Positions 15,565 to 23,271 of a stretch of 32,317 nucleotides of DNA are shown here, piece by piece. Made by a program: the position numbers and the translations under genes. Source of the DNA: Actinomycetota bacterium (GTDB taxonomy: Bacteria; Actinomycetota; Thermoleophilia; Gaiellales; F1-60-MAGs149); contig VFJZ01000086.1 of assembly GCA_009885805.1 (NCBI GenBank), positions 1 through 32,317 on the forward strand. Reading direction: 5' to 3'. The number at the start of each line of letters is the position of its first letter. Positions within the stretch are counted from its first letter, which is position 1. Under the pieces are notes generated by a model, which had not been told where the DNA came from, did no database searches, and saw only the letters and a list, made by a program, of their open reading frames with translations.

Positions 15565-15570
15565 GATACT
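15565..15570 (+). promoter_or_regulatory. -10-like hexamer (GATACT) of the small membrane protein
   Basis: GATACT, six bases, ATG: the spacing is that of the leaderless starts elsewhere in the window, though the first base departs from TAnnnT. It follows directly after the permease terminator. Confidence 0.4.
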
Positions 15571-15576
15571 GCTGCC

Positions 15577-15936
15577 ATGGCTCCGGCTGCCGACGACTAC
15601 CGCGCACTGGTGCGTCGCGACGTGCGGACGGCCGCCGTCGCGGTCGTCCTCGCAGTCGCCGCGACGGTCGTCACCGCGCTCTGGCTGACCGAGGTCGCGG
15701 GTCGGCCGTGGCGGGGCGCATCGCTCGGCCTCGGCCTGTTCGCGTTCGTGCTGTCCATCGGCGCCTGGGGACGCGGCGACCGTCGCCTCCCGGAGCGCCG
15801 GTTCGTGCTCGGCCCCGGCCTCCTCGCCGTCCCGGCCGTCGCCATGTCGCTGCCGCCGGCGTTCGCGCTCGCCTTCTCGACGATGATCGCGCTCCTTGCC
15901 ACGTGGGCGTGGGCGATCTCGCGGCCGGTACACTGA
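15577..15936 (+). CDS. Small membrane protein
   Basis: The 119-residue product has about three hydrophobic segments (VAVVLAVAATVVTALWL; GLGLFAFVLSIGAW; LLAVPAVAMSLPPAFALAF running into ATWAWAIS) and short charged ends. I recognise no family. A longer frame opens with a GTG inside the terminator hairpin, so the ATG at 15577 is preferred; it also has GATACT six bases before it. tRNA-Pro follows eight bases after its stop. Confidence 0.65.
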   Translation: MAPAADDYRALVRRDVRTAAVAVVLAVAATVVTALWLTEVAGRPWRGASLGLGLFAFVLSIGAWGRGDRRLPERRFVLGPGLLAVPAVAMSLPPAFALAFSTMIALLATWAWAISRPVH

Positions 15937-15943
15937 GCCGTCG

Positions 15944-16017
15944 CGGGGCGTAGCGCAGCCTGGTAGCGCACGCGCTTTGGGAGCGCGAGGCCGTCAGTTC
16001 GAATCTGACCGCCCCGA
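15944..16017 (+). tRNA. tRNA-Pro (anticodon UGG)
   Basis: A complete cloverleaf can be drawn: acceptor arms CGGGGCG and CGCCCCG, D arm GCGC...GCGC, anticodon stem CGCGC/GCGCG with loop TTTGGGA (anticodon TGG at 15978-15980), and T arm GTCAG-TTCGAAT-CTGAC. The discriminator base is A. The 3' CCA is not encoded. Confidence 0.95.
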
Positions 16018-16021
16018 CTGT

Positions 16022-16062
16022 ACGGTGGCGCCAAAGGTGCCGGGCACCTTTGGCGCCACCGT
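16022..16062. repeat. 41-bp perfect palindrome with GGTGCCGGGCACC core
   Basis: Two 20-base arms are exact reverse complements around a single G at 16042. The element fills the gap between tRNA-Pro (plus) and the APC permease (minus), which converge, so it could end both transcripts. The AAGGTGCC(N)GGCACC-like centre resembles the inverted repeat at 10587-10656. Confidence 0.8.
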
Positions 16063-16066
16063 CGGC

Positions 16067-17653
16067 TCAGTCGCCGGCCGCCGCCGGTGCGGCGGAGCCC
16101 ATCAGGGCGTACACCTCCGCGGACGGCTGCTCCTCGCTCGTGTCCTTCATGTGCAAGGCCTTCCCGTGCTGCTTCTGGCCGATCACGAACCCGATGACGC
16201 CGACGACGAGCACGAGGAGACCCGTGAGGATCGCGTGCGGCGCGTAGAACTTCGGGTCGTACGCGAACGGCTCGGCGCTCGTCACCTTGTACATGTAGCC
16301 CGTGTAGTGGATCCAGATGACCCCGAACACGGTGCCGACGAGGTTCAGGGCGAGGCAGACCCAGGCGACCAGGATCCAGATCGGCCCGTGCCTGAGCGGC
16401 CGCGGCCAGTCGGGTCGGTCACGCCGCAGGAGCAGGAAACCGGACAGCGCGAGCACGTGGGCGAGCACGTACCCGATGTTGCCCGCGACGAGCGTGAAGA
16501 ACAGCGTCGGTGCGAGGAATAGCAGCGCGACGTTCAGCACCATGTCGAGCGTCATCGCTCGCGACGGCACGCTGTGGGCGTTGAGGTTATCGAGCTGCCG
16601 GATCGTCAGCCCCTCCCGCGCCATGCCGTACAGGGCCCGGGAGCCGTCCATCGTCGCCGTGTTCATCGAGAGCAGGAGCCCGGCGCAGACGAACAGCACG
16701 AACACGCCGCCGAGGGCCTCCCCAACCGTGGCGTCGAGCGCGGACGTGATGTAGGCGATGAACGTGGTGTCGGCGATCAGGGCATCGACGCCGAGGATGG
16801 CGACGAGGGTCAGCGGCAGGATCAGCGACAGCACGACGTTCAGCGCACCCGTCGACATGAGCGCGAGGCGCGTGTCCTCCTTGGTGTCGACGAACTCCGG
16901 CGCGAACGTCGCCGGTGCTTCCGGTCCGTACGTCGACCAGGCGATCACCCAGAACCAGACGATGATCATCGCAACCTGGTTGAAGCCGCCCGCGGTCAGC
17001 GCCGCCGACTGGTCGTAGAAGAGGACGCTCGCCTCGACGAAGGATCCGCCGAGCGCATGCTGGGAGATGTCGCCGTTCAGCAGCGGCAGGATGGCCAGTG
17101 CGAGGACGGGGATGATCATCATCGCCCCGGTGACGTACGAGAACCAGACCGCCGGGCGCATGCCGCGGATGTTGAACATGAAGCACGAGGCGATGCAGAT
17201 GGCACCGATCACGCGCGGCCACGTGACGTCGATGAACCCGAGTTGCGTGATCAGCGGGTCGGCCAGGGTCTCCGGCCAGAAGCGCGCGAGGAGCAGCGTG
17301 CCGATGATGCCGCCGTAGATCGCGAGCACGGACGACCAGGCGAACCAGTAGCCCATCGTCGCGATCGGACCGGCCAGGGAAAAGTGCTTCTTCCACCCCT
17401 CCTTGGCGTACATCGACAGTCCACCGGACTTGTCCGGGAACATCGCCGCCGGCTCGGCGTAGACGTACGCCTGCAGCGCGCCGACGATGGCCGACGAGAA
17501 CCAGAGGATCGCGGCCCACTTCGGGCCGACGGTGACGACCGAGCCGGCGAGGCCGGCGAGCAGGAAGCCAGGGTTGGCCAGACCGATGATGAAGCCGTCC
17601 CACCAGCGCATCGTCTTCAGCAGACGTGGCTGGTCGATTGCGAGTTCCGCCAA
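16067..17653 (-). CDS. APC-family amino acid permease
   Basis: The protein has 528 residues and about 12-14 hydrophobic helices. It opens WWDGFIIGLANPGFLLAGLA, the equivalent of the APC helix-1 signature, and contains AWSTYGPEAPATFAPEF in the TM6 region and FVCAGLLLSMNTATMDGSRA around TM8. The substrate is unknown. A longer frame exists, but the TTG at 17653, preceded by GGGGAGGGA, gives MAELAIDQPRLLKTMRWWDG and is the best start. It converges on tRNA-Pro across a 41-bp palindrome, and diverges from the zinc-ribbon gene. Confidence 0.9.
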   Translation of the reverse strand: MAELAIDQPRLLKTMRWWDGFIIGLANPGFLLAGLAGSVVTVGPKWAAILWFSSAIVGALQAYVYAEPAAMFPDKSGGLSMYAKEGWKKHFSLAGPIATMGYWFAWSSVLAIYGGIIGTLLLARFWPETLADPLITQLGFIDVTWPRVIGAICIASCFMFNIRGMRPAVWFSYVTGAMMIIPVLALAILPLLNGDISQHALGGSFVEASVLFYDQSAALTAGGFNQVAMIIVWFWVIAWSTYGPEAPATFAPEFVDTKEDTRLALMSTGALNVVLSLILPLTLVAILGVDALIADTTFIAYITSALDATVGEALGGVFVLFVCAGLLLSMNTATMDGSRALYGMAREGLTIRQLDNLNAHSVPSRAMTLDMVLNVALLFLAPTLFFTLVAGNIGYVLAHVLALSGFLLLRRDRPDWPRPLRHGPIWILVAWVCLALNLVGTVFGVIWIHYTGYMYKVTSAEPFAYDPKFYAPHAILTGLLVLVVGVIGFVIGQKQHGKALHMKDTSEEQPSAEVYALMGSAAPAAAGD

Positions 17654-17726
17654 GGCGCTCTCCCTCCCCAGGAAGCAATGAAGCACGGCCTTCTACAGCC
17701 GGTGCGGCGCAATCATCGCCCTCACT

Positions 17727-17742
17727 GCTTGCGAATGCAAGC
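17727..17742. promoter_or_regulatory. Palindrome over a possible permease promoter
   Basis: GCTTGC-GAAT-GCAAGC is a perfect 6-bp inverted repeat in the divergent gap. On the minus strand it contains TTGCAT, followed 17 bases later by GATGAT, a plausible -35/-10 pair for the permease. An operator role is inferred. Confidence 0.35.
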
Positions 17743-17763
17743 CGCGCGGTGGAAGATGCCCGC

Positions 17764-18120
17764 ATGGGGATCCCGATCGTCGTGCGCTGCGAGTGCGGCT
17801 CCGAGGCCCGCGGCAACGCCGGCGACGAGCTGACGTGTCCCGGTTGCGGGCGCACCTACGAGACGGCCGGCGTCGGCTCCGAGCAGCTCCGCGCGGCCGC
17901 CAACGCCGCCGTGCGCCACAAGATCATGACCCGGCTCGGCATCGGCGTCGTCGGCCTGGGGACGATCCTGCCGTTCTTCTGGCTGGGCTACGCGGGCTTC
18001 TTCGTCGGCTTCGCCGTGACGGCGGTGTGCTGGTTCGGCGTCCTCCTGCCCCGCTTCAAGCGGCGCTCGATCGCGCGCATCACGGCCGGCGATACGACGC
18101 GCATCGACGCCGTGCGATGA
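17764..18120 (+). CDS. Zinc-ribbon membrane protein
   Basis: The 118-residue product starts with a small zinc ribbon (CECG near residues 9-12, CPGCG near 26-30) and then has two membrane helices (LGIGVVGLGTILPFFWLGYA; FFVGFAVTAVCWFGVLL) and a basic C-terminus. No specific family is recognised. The ATG at 17764 is chosen because it lies directly before the zinc ribbon; a longer frame would overlap the divergent permease. Its stop overlaps the next ATG (ATGA), so the two are coupled. Confidence 0.7.
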   Translation: MGIPIVVRCECGSEARGNAGDELTCPGCGRTYETAGVGSEQLRAAANAAVRHKIMTRLGIGVVGLGTILPFFWLGYAGFFVGFAVTAVCWFGVLLPRFKRRSIARITAGDTTRIDAVR

Positions 18121-18578
18121 GATCTGCGATCGCCGAGCGCACCGACGCGCCGACGGTGATCGCCGCGTCGACGGCCCGTCCGGTGCTGCTCGTGACGATC
18201 GACGTGCGCTTCGCCGAGGACGCCGTCGCATTCGCGACGGACAGCGCCGCCGCGGCCCACGCACGCCTGTTCGTCGTCGATGTCATCCCCGCGATGCGCG
18301 TGCCGGCACCGGGCAACGTCCGGATGTTCGGCAGCCCCGGGGTCCTGATCGAGCAGCAGGAGATCGCCGCCGCCGCCCGTGCCCGGGGGATCGCCGCGCA
18401 GACCGCGGTCCTCTCGCATCCGCGCCCGCTGCGCGCCGTGCGCGGCGTCCTGGACGAGCACGCGATCGGCGTCCTCGTCTTCGGACCCGACCGACGAAAG
18501 TACGGCCGGCGGCGCTACCAGCGGCACGCTGCGCTGCTGCGGCGGGAAGCACCGTGCCTCGTCTGGCCGCTCGACTAA
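18117..18578 (+). CDS. UspA-like universal stress protein (degenerate nucleotide site)
   Basis: The 153-residue protein has the alpha/beta flow of a universal stress protein: a first strand RPVLLVTIDVRF, a helix, LFVVDVIPAM, a long helix with AAAARARGIAAQTAVL, and a C-terminal GVLVFGPDRRKYGRRRYQRHA ending in CLVWPL. The usual ATP-binding motif G-2x-G-9x-G-S/T is replaced by an Arg-rich segment, so nucleotide binding is doubtful. It is coupled to the zinc-ribbon membrane protein by a four-base overlap. The assignment rests on the fold pattern. Confidence 0.6.
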   Translation: MRSAIAERTDAPTVIAASTARPVLLVTIDVRFAEDAVAFATDSAAAAHARLFVVDVIPAMRVPAPGNVRMFGSPGVLIEQQEIAAAARARGIAAQTAVLSHPRPLRAVRGVLDEHAIGVLVFGPDRRKYGRRRYQRHAALLRREAPCLVWPLD

Positions 18579-18581
18579 CGT
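18576..18581 (+). promoter_or_regulatory. -10 hexamer (TAACGT) of the antitoxin gene
   Basis: TAACGT overlaps the stop codon of the UspA-like gene and is followed by exactly six bases and the antitoxin ATG, so the transcript is probably leaderless. Confidence 0.45.
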
Positions 18582-18587
18582 CCAACG

Positions 18588-18821
18588 ATGGTCGTCGCGA
18601 ACATGCGGGACGCGAAGGCGCACCTCTCGCGACTCGTGGAACGAGCGCTTGCGGGCGAGGATGGCGTCATCTCGCGGCGGGGTCGCCCAGCGGTGCGCCT
18701 TGTTCCGGTCATGTCAGACGCGGTCGAGCGGCGGTTCGGGCTGGCGGCCGGACGCATCTGGATCAGCGACGACTTCGACGCGCCGCGCCCTGACGATCTG
18801 CTGGCCGCGTTCGAGTCGTGA
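18588..18821 (+). CDS. Phd/YefM-type antitoxin
   Basis: The 77-residue protein starts with the family pattern VVANMRDAKAHLSRLVERALAGED, then VISRRGRPAVRLVPV, and ends with a Asp/Pro-rich toxin-binding tail (WISDDFDAPRPDDLLAAFE). Members bind DNA through the N-terminal part and neutralise a VapC or Doc/RelE partner through the C-terminal part. The partner frame directly downstream overlaps by four bases (GTGA) but is broken, so the antitoxin is now an orphan. Confidence 0.85.
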   Translation: MVVANMRDAKAHLSRLVERALAGEDGVISRRGRPAVRLVPVMSDAVERRFGLAAGRIWISDDFDAPRPDDLLAAFES

Positions 18822-19019
18822 GTTCCCTGGCTGACACCCTCGTCGTGCTCTGGATGCCGGCGGAACCAGCACGCGCTCCGTGACGGCGGCATCGCGGCGC
18901 TGCGTGCGACCTTCCTCGACCTCGGCCCGAGACATGCGGCCCTGCTCGACGGCCTGACGCTTGCCACCCGGGAGCACGCCCTGTTCGGCCGCTACGGCGT
19001 CGACGTGCTGGCGGCGTGA
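18818..19019 (+). pseudogene. Decayed VapC (PIN-domain) toxin
   Basis: The frame starts at GTG with VSSLADTLVVLWMPAEP, close to the usual opening (LLDTHVLLWWLAGEP) of VapC toxins paired with Phd-type antitoxins, and stops at 18881-18883. A second frame continues to 19019 with GLTLATREHALFGRYGVDVL, which corresponds to the C-terminal strand and last acidic motif of PIN toxins. The central part, including the DPFDRMLIAQA-type block, is missing. The gene therefore has both an internal deletion and a frame change; no active nuclease is expected. Confidence 0.75.
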
Positions 19020-19049
19020 AAGAAACGGATCAGATCCCTTTCTTTCACG
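19015..19049. repeat. 35-bp imperfect palindrome between convergent genes
   Basis: GTGAAAGAAA and TTTCTTTCAC flank GGATC-A-GATCC, with one mismatched pair (C-C) inside. It overlaps the stop of the toxin remnant and of the HTH gene, which converge here. It could serve as a two-way terminator. It is a different sequence family from the GGTGCC palindromes. Confidence 0.65.
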
Positions 19050-19335
19050 GCAGGTTGCGGTACAGCCGCTCGACCAGTTCCGGCCGCTGCTGCAACGCGT
19101 CCCAGACCGCTCGCATCCGGTAGTCGACGAACGTGTCCGCCGGCACGTCGAGGGCGGCGGCGATCCGCGCGATGACGTCGCGGGCGGGCACCGGGCGGTT
19201 GCCGTGGACGAGGTGGTTGAGATAGCCGGCGGAGAGCTCACTGCGCTTCGCGAGCGCACGGTACGACAGCCCCCGGTCCGTCATCAGCCGCGCGACGGCC
19301 GCGCCGAACGGCAACGCCTCGACGCCGTTCACCAT
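19045..19335 (-). CDS. XRE-family helix-turn-helix protein
   Basis: The 96-residue protein has a Cro/CI-type HTH (about 10-65): FGAAVARLMTDRGLSYRALA, KRSELSAGYLNHLVHGNRP and VPARDVIARIAAALDVPADTF. A short helical tail (RAVWDALQQRPELVERLYRNLP) may dimerise. Its ATG overlaps the proS stop by seven bases, so it is translated from the proS transcript. Its target is unknown; the stop codon lies in the palindrome described separately. Confidence 0.85.
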   Translation of the reverse strand: MVNGVEALPFGAAVARLMTDRGLSYRALAKRSELSAGYLNHLVHGNRPVPARDVIARIAAALDVPADTFVDYRMRAVWDALQQRPELVERLYRNLP

Positions 19336-21035
19336 GCCATCGCCTGGTCGACCAGCGCGCGCAGGTGGGCCGGCGCCGCCGCGAGCGTCAGGGTCTCCCC
19401 CTCCCCCGTCGCCCGGTGCTTCAGCTCGATCACGCCATCGGTCGCGAGCTTCTTCCCGATGGTCAGGCGGAGCGGCACGCCGACCAGTTCAGCGTCGGCG
19501 AACCGGACGCCGGGCGAGAGGTCGCGATCGTCCACCATGACGTCCAGGCCGACGGCTGTCAGTGCGCGCTCGAGGTCGTCCGCAGCGGCGCGGGCGTCGT
19601 CGCCGATCGGGACGATCCAGACGTCGAACGGCGCCAGTGCCTGCGGCCAGACGATGCCGCGATCGTCGGCGAACTGCTCGACCGCCGAGGCGAGGATGCG
19701 CGCCGGGCCGATGCCGTACGACCCCATCCACACCGGTTGCTCGCGGCCCTCCTCGTCGAGGAACAGCGCGCCCATCGCCGCCGAGTACCTGACGCCGAGC
19801 TTGAAGATGTTGCCGACCTCGATCATCGGCTCGATGCGCAGCGTGCCGCCGCAGTGGACGCAGCGCTCGCCATCCTCGGCGTGCCGGATGTCGGCGACGC
19901 GCGCGGCGTAGTCGCGGCCGAGCTCCGCTCCGCGCAGGTGATGGTCGGTCCTGTTCGCGCCGACGACGTAGCCGCCGCGCTCGATCTCGCGGTCGACGAT
20001 CACCTCGCGCACCGCACCGTCGGGGATGCCGACGGCGCCGATCGAGCCCGGGTCGGCGCCGAAGGCAGCCCGGATCTCCTCCGGCGTCGCCGGCCGGTGC
20101 GGCGCGCCGATCGCCTTCGTCAGCTTCAGGTCGTGCAGGCGATGATCGCCGCGGACGACGGCGAGGACGACGCCGCCCTGCTCGTCCGCCGGGACGACGA
20201 TCACCGACTTCGCCGTCAGCGCCTCGTCGATGCCGAGGAAGGCGGCGAGCGCGGCGATCGTGGTGACGCCCGGCGTCGCCACCTCCTCGAGCGGCGCGCC
20301 GGTCGGAGCCTCGGCAGCGCGCGGCACCGCGACGGCCATCTCGACGTTCGCGGCGTAGTCACAGCCGTCGCAGAGGGCGACACGGTCCTCGCCGGCCGGG
20401 GACGGCGCCATGTACTCGTGCGCGCCGGAGCCGCCCATCATCCCGACATCGGACTCGACCTTGTAGAAGCGGATGCCGCTGCGCCGGAAGATACGGTCGT
20501 AGGCCTGCTCGTGCAGCGCGTAGCCGGCGTCGAGGCCGGCGGCGTCGCGGTCGAGCGTGTACGAGTCCTTCATGATGAATTCGCGGGTGCGGAGGACGCC
20601 AGCCTGGGGGCGTGGCTCGTCCCGCTCCTTGATCTGGATGTGGTACCAGATCTGCGGCAGGTCGCGGTAGGAGCGGATCGCCTCGGCGGCGTGCAGGGCG
20701 ATGATCTCCTCGTGGGTCATGCTCAGGACGAGCTCGCGTCCGACCCGGTCCGTCAGCTTGAAGAGCTCCGGGATGGCGTAGCGACCGGTGCGCTTCCAGA
20801 GTTCGGCGGGATGCAGGACCGGCATCAGCATCTCCTGGCCGCCGATGCGGTCGATCTCCTCGCGGATGATCTGCTCGACGCGACGGTGGACGCGCCAGCC
20901 GAGTGGCAGGTAGGAGTAGAGACCCGCACCGATCTGCCGGACGAAACCGGCCCGGACGAGCAACTGGTGCGAGAGCGCCTGCGCATCGGCCGGCGCGTCG
21001 CGCAGCGTCGGCATCAGGAACCGCGTCGCCCGCAT
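19329..21035 (-). CDS. proS: Prolyl-tRNA synthetase (bacterial type)
   Basis: ProRS charges tRNA-Pro. The 568-residue length and the presence of an editing (INS, YbaK-like) insertion at about 225-380 mark the bacterial type. Class II motifs are visible: motif 1 region QIGAGLYSYLPLGWRV, motif 2 HIQIKERDEPRPQAGVLRTREF (in part), and motif 3 in MGSYGIGPARILASAVEQ. The anticodon-binding domain occupies the C-terminus. The start overlaps the lpd stop by one base (TGATG), and a small HTH gene follows. A tRNA-Pro(UGG) gene lies 3.3 kb away, but no regulatory link is visible. Confidence 0.96.
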   Translation of the reverse strand: MRATRFLMPTLRDAPADAQALSHQLLVRAGFVRQIGAGLYSYLPLGWRVHRRVEQIIREEIDRIGGQEMLMPVLHPAELWKRTGRYAIPELFKLTDRVGRELVLSMTHEEIIALHAAEAIRSYRDLPQIWYHIQIKERDEPRPQAGVLRTREFIMKDSYTLDRDAAGLDAGYALHEQAYDRIFRRSGIRFYKVESDVGMMGGSGAHEYMAPSPAGEDRVALCDGCDYAANVEMAVAVPRAAEAPTGAPLEEVATPGVTTIAALAAFLGIDEALTAKSVIVVPADEQGGVVLAVVRGDHRLHDLKLTKAIGAPHRPATPEEIRAAFGADPGSIGAVGIPDGAVREVIVDREIERGGYVVGANRTDHHLRGAELGRDYAARVADIRHAEDGERCVHCGGTLRIEPMIEVGNIFKLGVRYSAAMGALFLDEEGREQPVWMGSYGIGPARILASAVEQFADDRGIVWPQALAPFDVWIVPIGDDARAAADDLERALTAVGLDVMVDDRDLSPGVRFADAELVGVPLRLTIGKKLATDGVIELKHRATGEGETLTLAAAPAHLRALVDQAMAW

Positions 21036-22441
21036 CAGACGGCGGACTTCTTCCGTACGGGTGGGAAGTGGATCGGCCGGCCCAGCGCGACGAGCGCGGC
21101 CTCCTTGACGCCCTCCGCCAGCGTCGGATGGGCGGCGATCGAGTCGCCGATCGCCTCGATCGTCGTCTCGGCGTCGAGGCCGATCACGCCTGCGTTGACG
21201 ATCTCCGTCGCGTTCAGTCCGACGACGACCAGCCCGAGCAGCTCACCGTACGTGGTGGAGTGGATCGTCTTCACGAATCCGGTGCGGTCGCCGAACATCG
21301 CCGCGCGGGCGATGGCCGCGAACGGGAACTGTCCGACGACGACATTCTCGTCGCCGTGCTGCTCGCGCGCCTGCGCCTCGGTCAGGCCGACGGCGGCGAC
21401 TTCCGGGTCGGTGTAGATGCAGCGCGGCACGGCGCCCGAGACCTCGGCCGCGTGGCCGGCGATGTTCTCGGCCGCGACCTCGCCTTCCCGGAACGCGGTG
21501 TGGGCGAGCTGCCAGTAGCCGGCGACATCGCCGACCGCATAGATGTGTGGCACCGACGTGCGCCGGGCGGCGTCGGTGACGATGCCCTTTGTCGTGTGCT
21601 CGACGCCGATCGCCTCCAGCCCGAGGTCCTCGACGTTCGCGCCGCGGCCGGTGGCGACGAGGATCACGTCGCCAGTCACCGAGCGCGTCTCGCCCCCCTG
21701 CTCGAAGTGGAGCGTCATGCCGTCGACGGTCTCCTCGACCCGCGTGCCGCGCGACGACAGGTGCAGCGCGATGCGCGCCTTCTTGAACGCGCGCTCGAGC
21801 GCCGTGACGGCGTCGGCGTCCTCCGCCGCGATCAGGTGATCGAGGAACTCGACAATGGTGACCTCGGAGCCGAGGTGCGAGAAGATCGAGGCGAACTCGC
21901 AGCCGATGACGCCACCACCGATGACGATCAGCCGCTTCGGAATTCCGTCGATCGCGAGCAGGCCGGTCGAGTCGAGGCAGCGTGGATGGTCGATGCCGTC
22001 GATCGGCGGTCGCAGCGGGCGGGAGCCGGTGGCGATGACGGCGTGCTTGAAGGTGACGCTGTCGCCACCCTCGACCTCGATCACGTTCACCGATGCGAAG
22101 CGGCCGCGACCGTTGACGACGGCGGCGCCGTTCGCCTTCAGCAGTCCGCCGACGCCGGCGACGAGGCTGTCGACGATGCCCTGCTTGTTCGCCTGCACCT
22201 GCGCCCAGTCGATCGCGACGCCGGAGACGCGGACGCCGAGTTGGCCAAACGTCGTGTGGGCATCCTTGACCGCGTGGGCGCTCTGCACCCACGCCTTGGT
22301 CGGAATACAGCCGACGTTCAGGCAGGTGCCGCCGAGCGGCCCCTGCTCGATGACGGCGACGGAGAGGCCGAGCTGGCAGGCACGGATCGCGGCGGGGTAG
22401 CCACCAGGGCCGCCGCCGAGAACGGCGACATCGACGTCCAT
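21035..22441 (-). CDS. lpdA: Dihydrolipoyl dehydrogenase (E3)
   Basis: E3 reoxidises the dihydrolipoyl arm of 2-oxoacid dehydrogenase complexes, using FAD and NAD+. The 468-residue protein has the FAD GGGPGGYPAA motif at residues 9-18, the redox disulphide in GGTCLNVGCIPTK, the NAD-binding VIGGGVIGCEFASIFSHLG, the second FAD motif PHIYAVGDVAG and the active-site His-Glu pair in AAHPTLAEGVKEA. A longer frame starts at 22486, but the ATG at 22441 with AAGGAG upstream gives the usual N-terminus. It is apart from the E1/E2 genes (27137-30365) but probably serves that complex. Confidence 0.95.
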   Translation of the reverse strand: MDVDVAVLGGGPGGYPAAIRACQLGLSVAVIEQGPLGGTCLNVGCIPTKAWVQSAHAVKDAHTTFGQLGVRVSGVAIDWAQVQANKQGIVDSLVAGVGGLLKANGAAVVNGRGRFASVNVIEVEGGDSVTFKHAVIATGSRPLRPPIDGIDHPRCLDSTGLLAIDGIPKRLIVIGGGVIGCEFASIFSHLGSEVTIVEFLDHLIAAEDADAVTALERAFKKARIALHLSSRGTRVEETVDGMTLHFEQGGETRSVTGDVILVATGRGANVEDLGLEAIGVEHTTKGIVTDAARRTSVPHIYAVGDVAGYWQLAHTAFREGEVAAENIAGHAAEVSGAVPRCIYTDPEVAAVGLTEAQAREQHGDENVVVGQFPFAAIARAAMFGDRTGFVKTIHSTTYGELLGLVVVGLNATEIVNAGVIGLDAETTIEAIGDSIAAHPTLAEGVKEAALVALGRPIHFPPVRKKSAV

Positions 22442-22474
22442 GAGGTCGCAGTGCTCCTTTGGGAGTGATGTTGC

Positions 22475-22493
22475 GCGCGCGGACAACGCGCGC
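22475..22493 (-). terminator. GC-rich hairpin after the nucleoside phosphorylase gene
   Basis: GCGCGCG and CGCGCGC form a 7-bp stem around a five-base loop, nine bases after the phosphorylase stop on the minus strand and ahead of the lpd start. It has no T-run. Confidence 0.4.
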
Positions 22494-22502
22494 CGCCGGA
22501 GT

Positions 22503-23249
22503 CTAGCCCCGGGCCAGCCGGGCGATCGCCGCCACGAGCGCGAGCGTGGCGGAGGCGCCGTCGGCGGCGCCCTTCTCGAAGTCGCCCTCGACGGTCGCCA
22601 TCACGTTCGTGACGTGCGCGAGGCAGACGACGGGCCGGCAGCGCGCCTCGGCGAAGGCGTAGAGCGCGGCCGCCTCCATCTCGACGCAGGCGATGCCGCG
22701 CGCCTCGGCGGCGGCGATCGCGGCCGCCGTTTCGCGGAACGGCGCATCGGTCGTCCAGGAGGAGCCGCGGAGCACGTCGAGCGGCGCGAGCCGGGCCGCC
22801 AGGGTCGGCGCCAGCGCCGCCCACTCCGCGGGCGGCAGGTAGTGCCCGCTCGTCCCCTCGTCGCGCAGGGCGCGCTCGATCAGGACGAAGTACGGCGGCT
22901 CGCCGAGCGGCACGATCCGCCCGGCCGAGGTGACCGAGACGAGCAGCTCGCAGCCCGACGCGTAGAGCTGCTCCGCGACGAGCACCGCGTACGGCGCACC
23001 GACGGCGCAGGGTACGACGCCGACGCCCGCGTCACTCAGGACCATCTCGCTGTGGTAGCAGGCCCAGGCGGCGTTGCGCACGCCCAGTCCCGTCGCCAGG
23101 AGGTGCCGCGCGACGTCGCCGTCGGGATCCAGCAGGCAGATTGGCGGCACCGGCGTCGCGGGCAGGCAGCGTTGCCGTCGGGCCTCGCGCAGCAGGGCCT
23201 CCGGGCGGAACACGGACGGCGCCGTGTGGTCGCGTGGCAACAGCGGCAC
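22503..23249 (-). CDS. Nucleoside phosphorylase (PNP/UDP family 1)
   Basis: This 248-residue enzyme belongs to the family that splits purine nucleosides or uridine with phosphate. Seen are SVTSAGRIVPLGEPPYFVLIERALRDEG (in part; substrate-loop region) and ARGIACVEMEAAALYAFAEA, the conserved EMEaaaL signature that binds the ribose and base. The final helix carries DGASATLALVAAIARLARG. Whether it prefers uridine, purine nucleosides or another ligand is not clear. The GTG at 23249 is preceded by TAGGAT at six bases, so it is probably leaderless and divergently transcribed from the neighbouring operon. Confidence 0.85.
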   Translation of the reverse strand: MPLLPRDHTAPSVFRPEALLREARRQRCLPATPVPPICLLDPDGDVARHLLATGLGVRNAAWACYHSEMVLSDAGVGVVPCAVGAPYAVLVAEQLYASGCELLVSVTSAGRIVPLGEPPYFVLIERALRDEGTSGHYLPPAEWAALAPTLAARLAPLDVLRGSSWTTDAPFRETAAAIAAAEARGIACVEMEAAALYAFAEARCRPVVCLAHVTNVMATVEGDFEKGAADGASATLALVAAIARLARG

Positions 23250-23255
23250 CGCGGC

Positions 23256-23271
23256 ATCCTACGCGTACAAT
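23256..23271. promoter_or_regulatory. Divergent leaderless promoter pair in a 28-bp gap
   Basis: On the minus strand TAGGAT (23256-23261) is six bases before the phosphorylase GTG; on the plus strand TACAAT (23266-23271) is six bases before the ATG at 23278. The two -10 boxes are four bases apart, back to back, so polymerases must compete and each -35 region lies near or inside the opposite gene. Confidence 0.55.

Noticed and set aside
13860-15578. 572-codon minus-strand frame opposite the first APC permease
   Set aside because: The product is a low-complexity Asp/Arg/Glu/His-rich sequence and the plus-strand frame is a clear membrane transporter with a good ribosome site and terminator.
15944-21035. 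Functional link between tRNA-Pro and proS
   Set aside because: They are 3.3 kb apart on opposite strands with unrelated genes between; no T-box or shared element was seen, so proximity is taken as chance.
19365-21416. 683-codon plus-strand frame opposite proS and lpd
   Set aside because: It is an antisense shadow of two well-conserved genes; it has no domain of its own.
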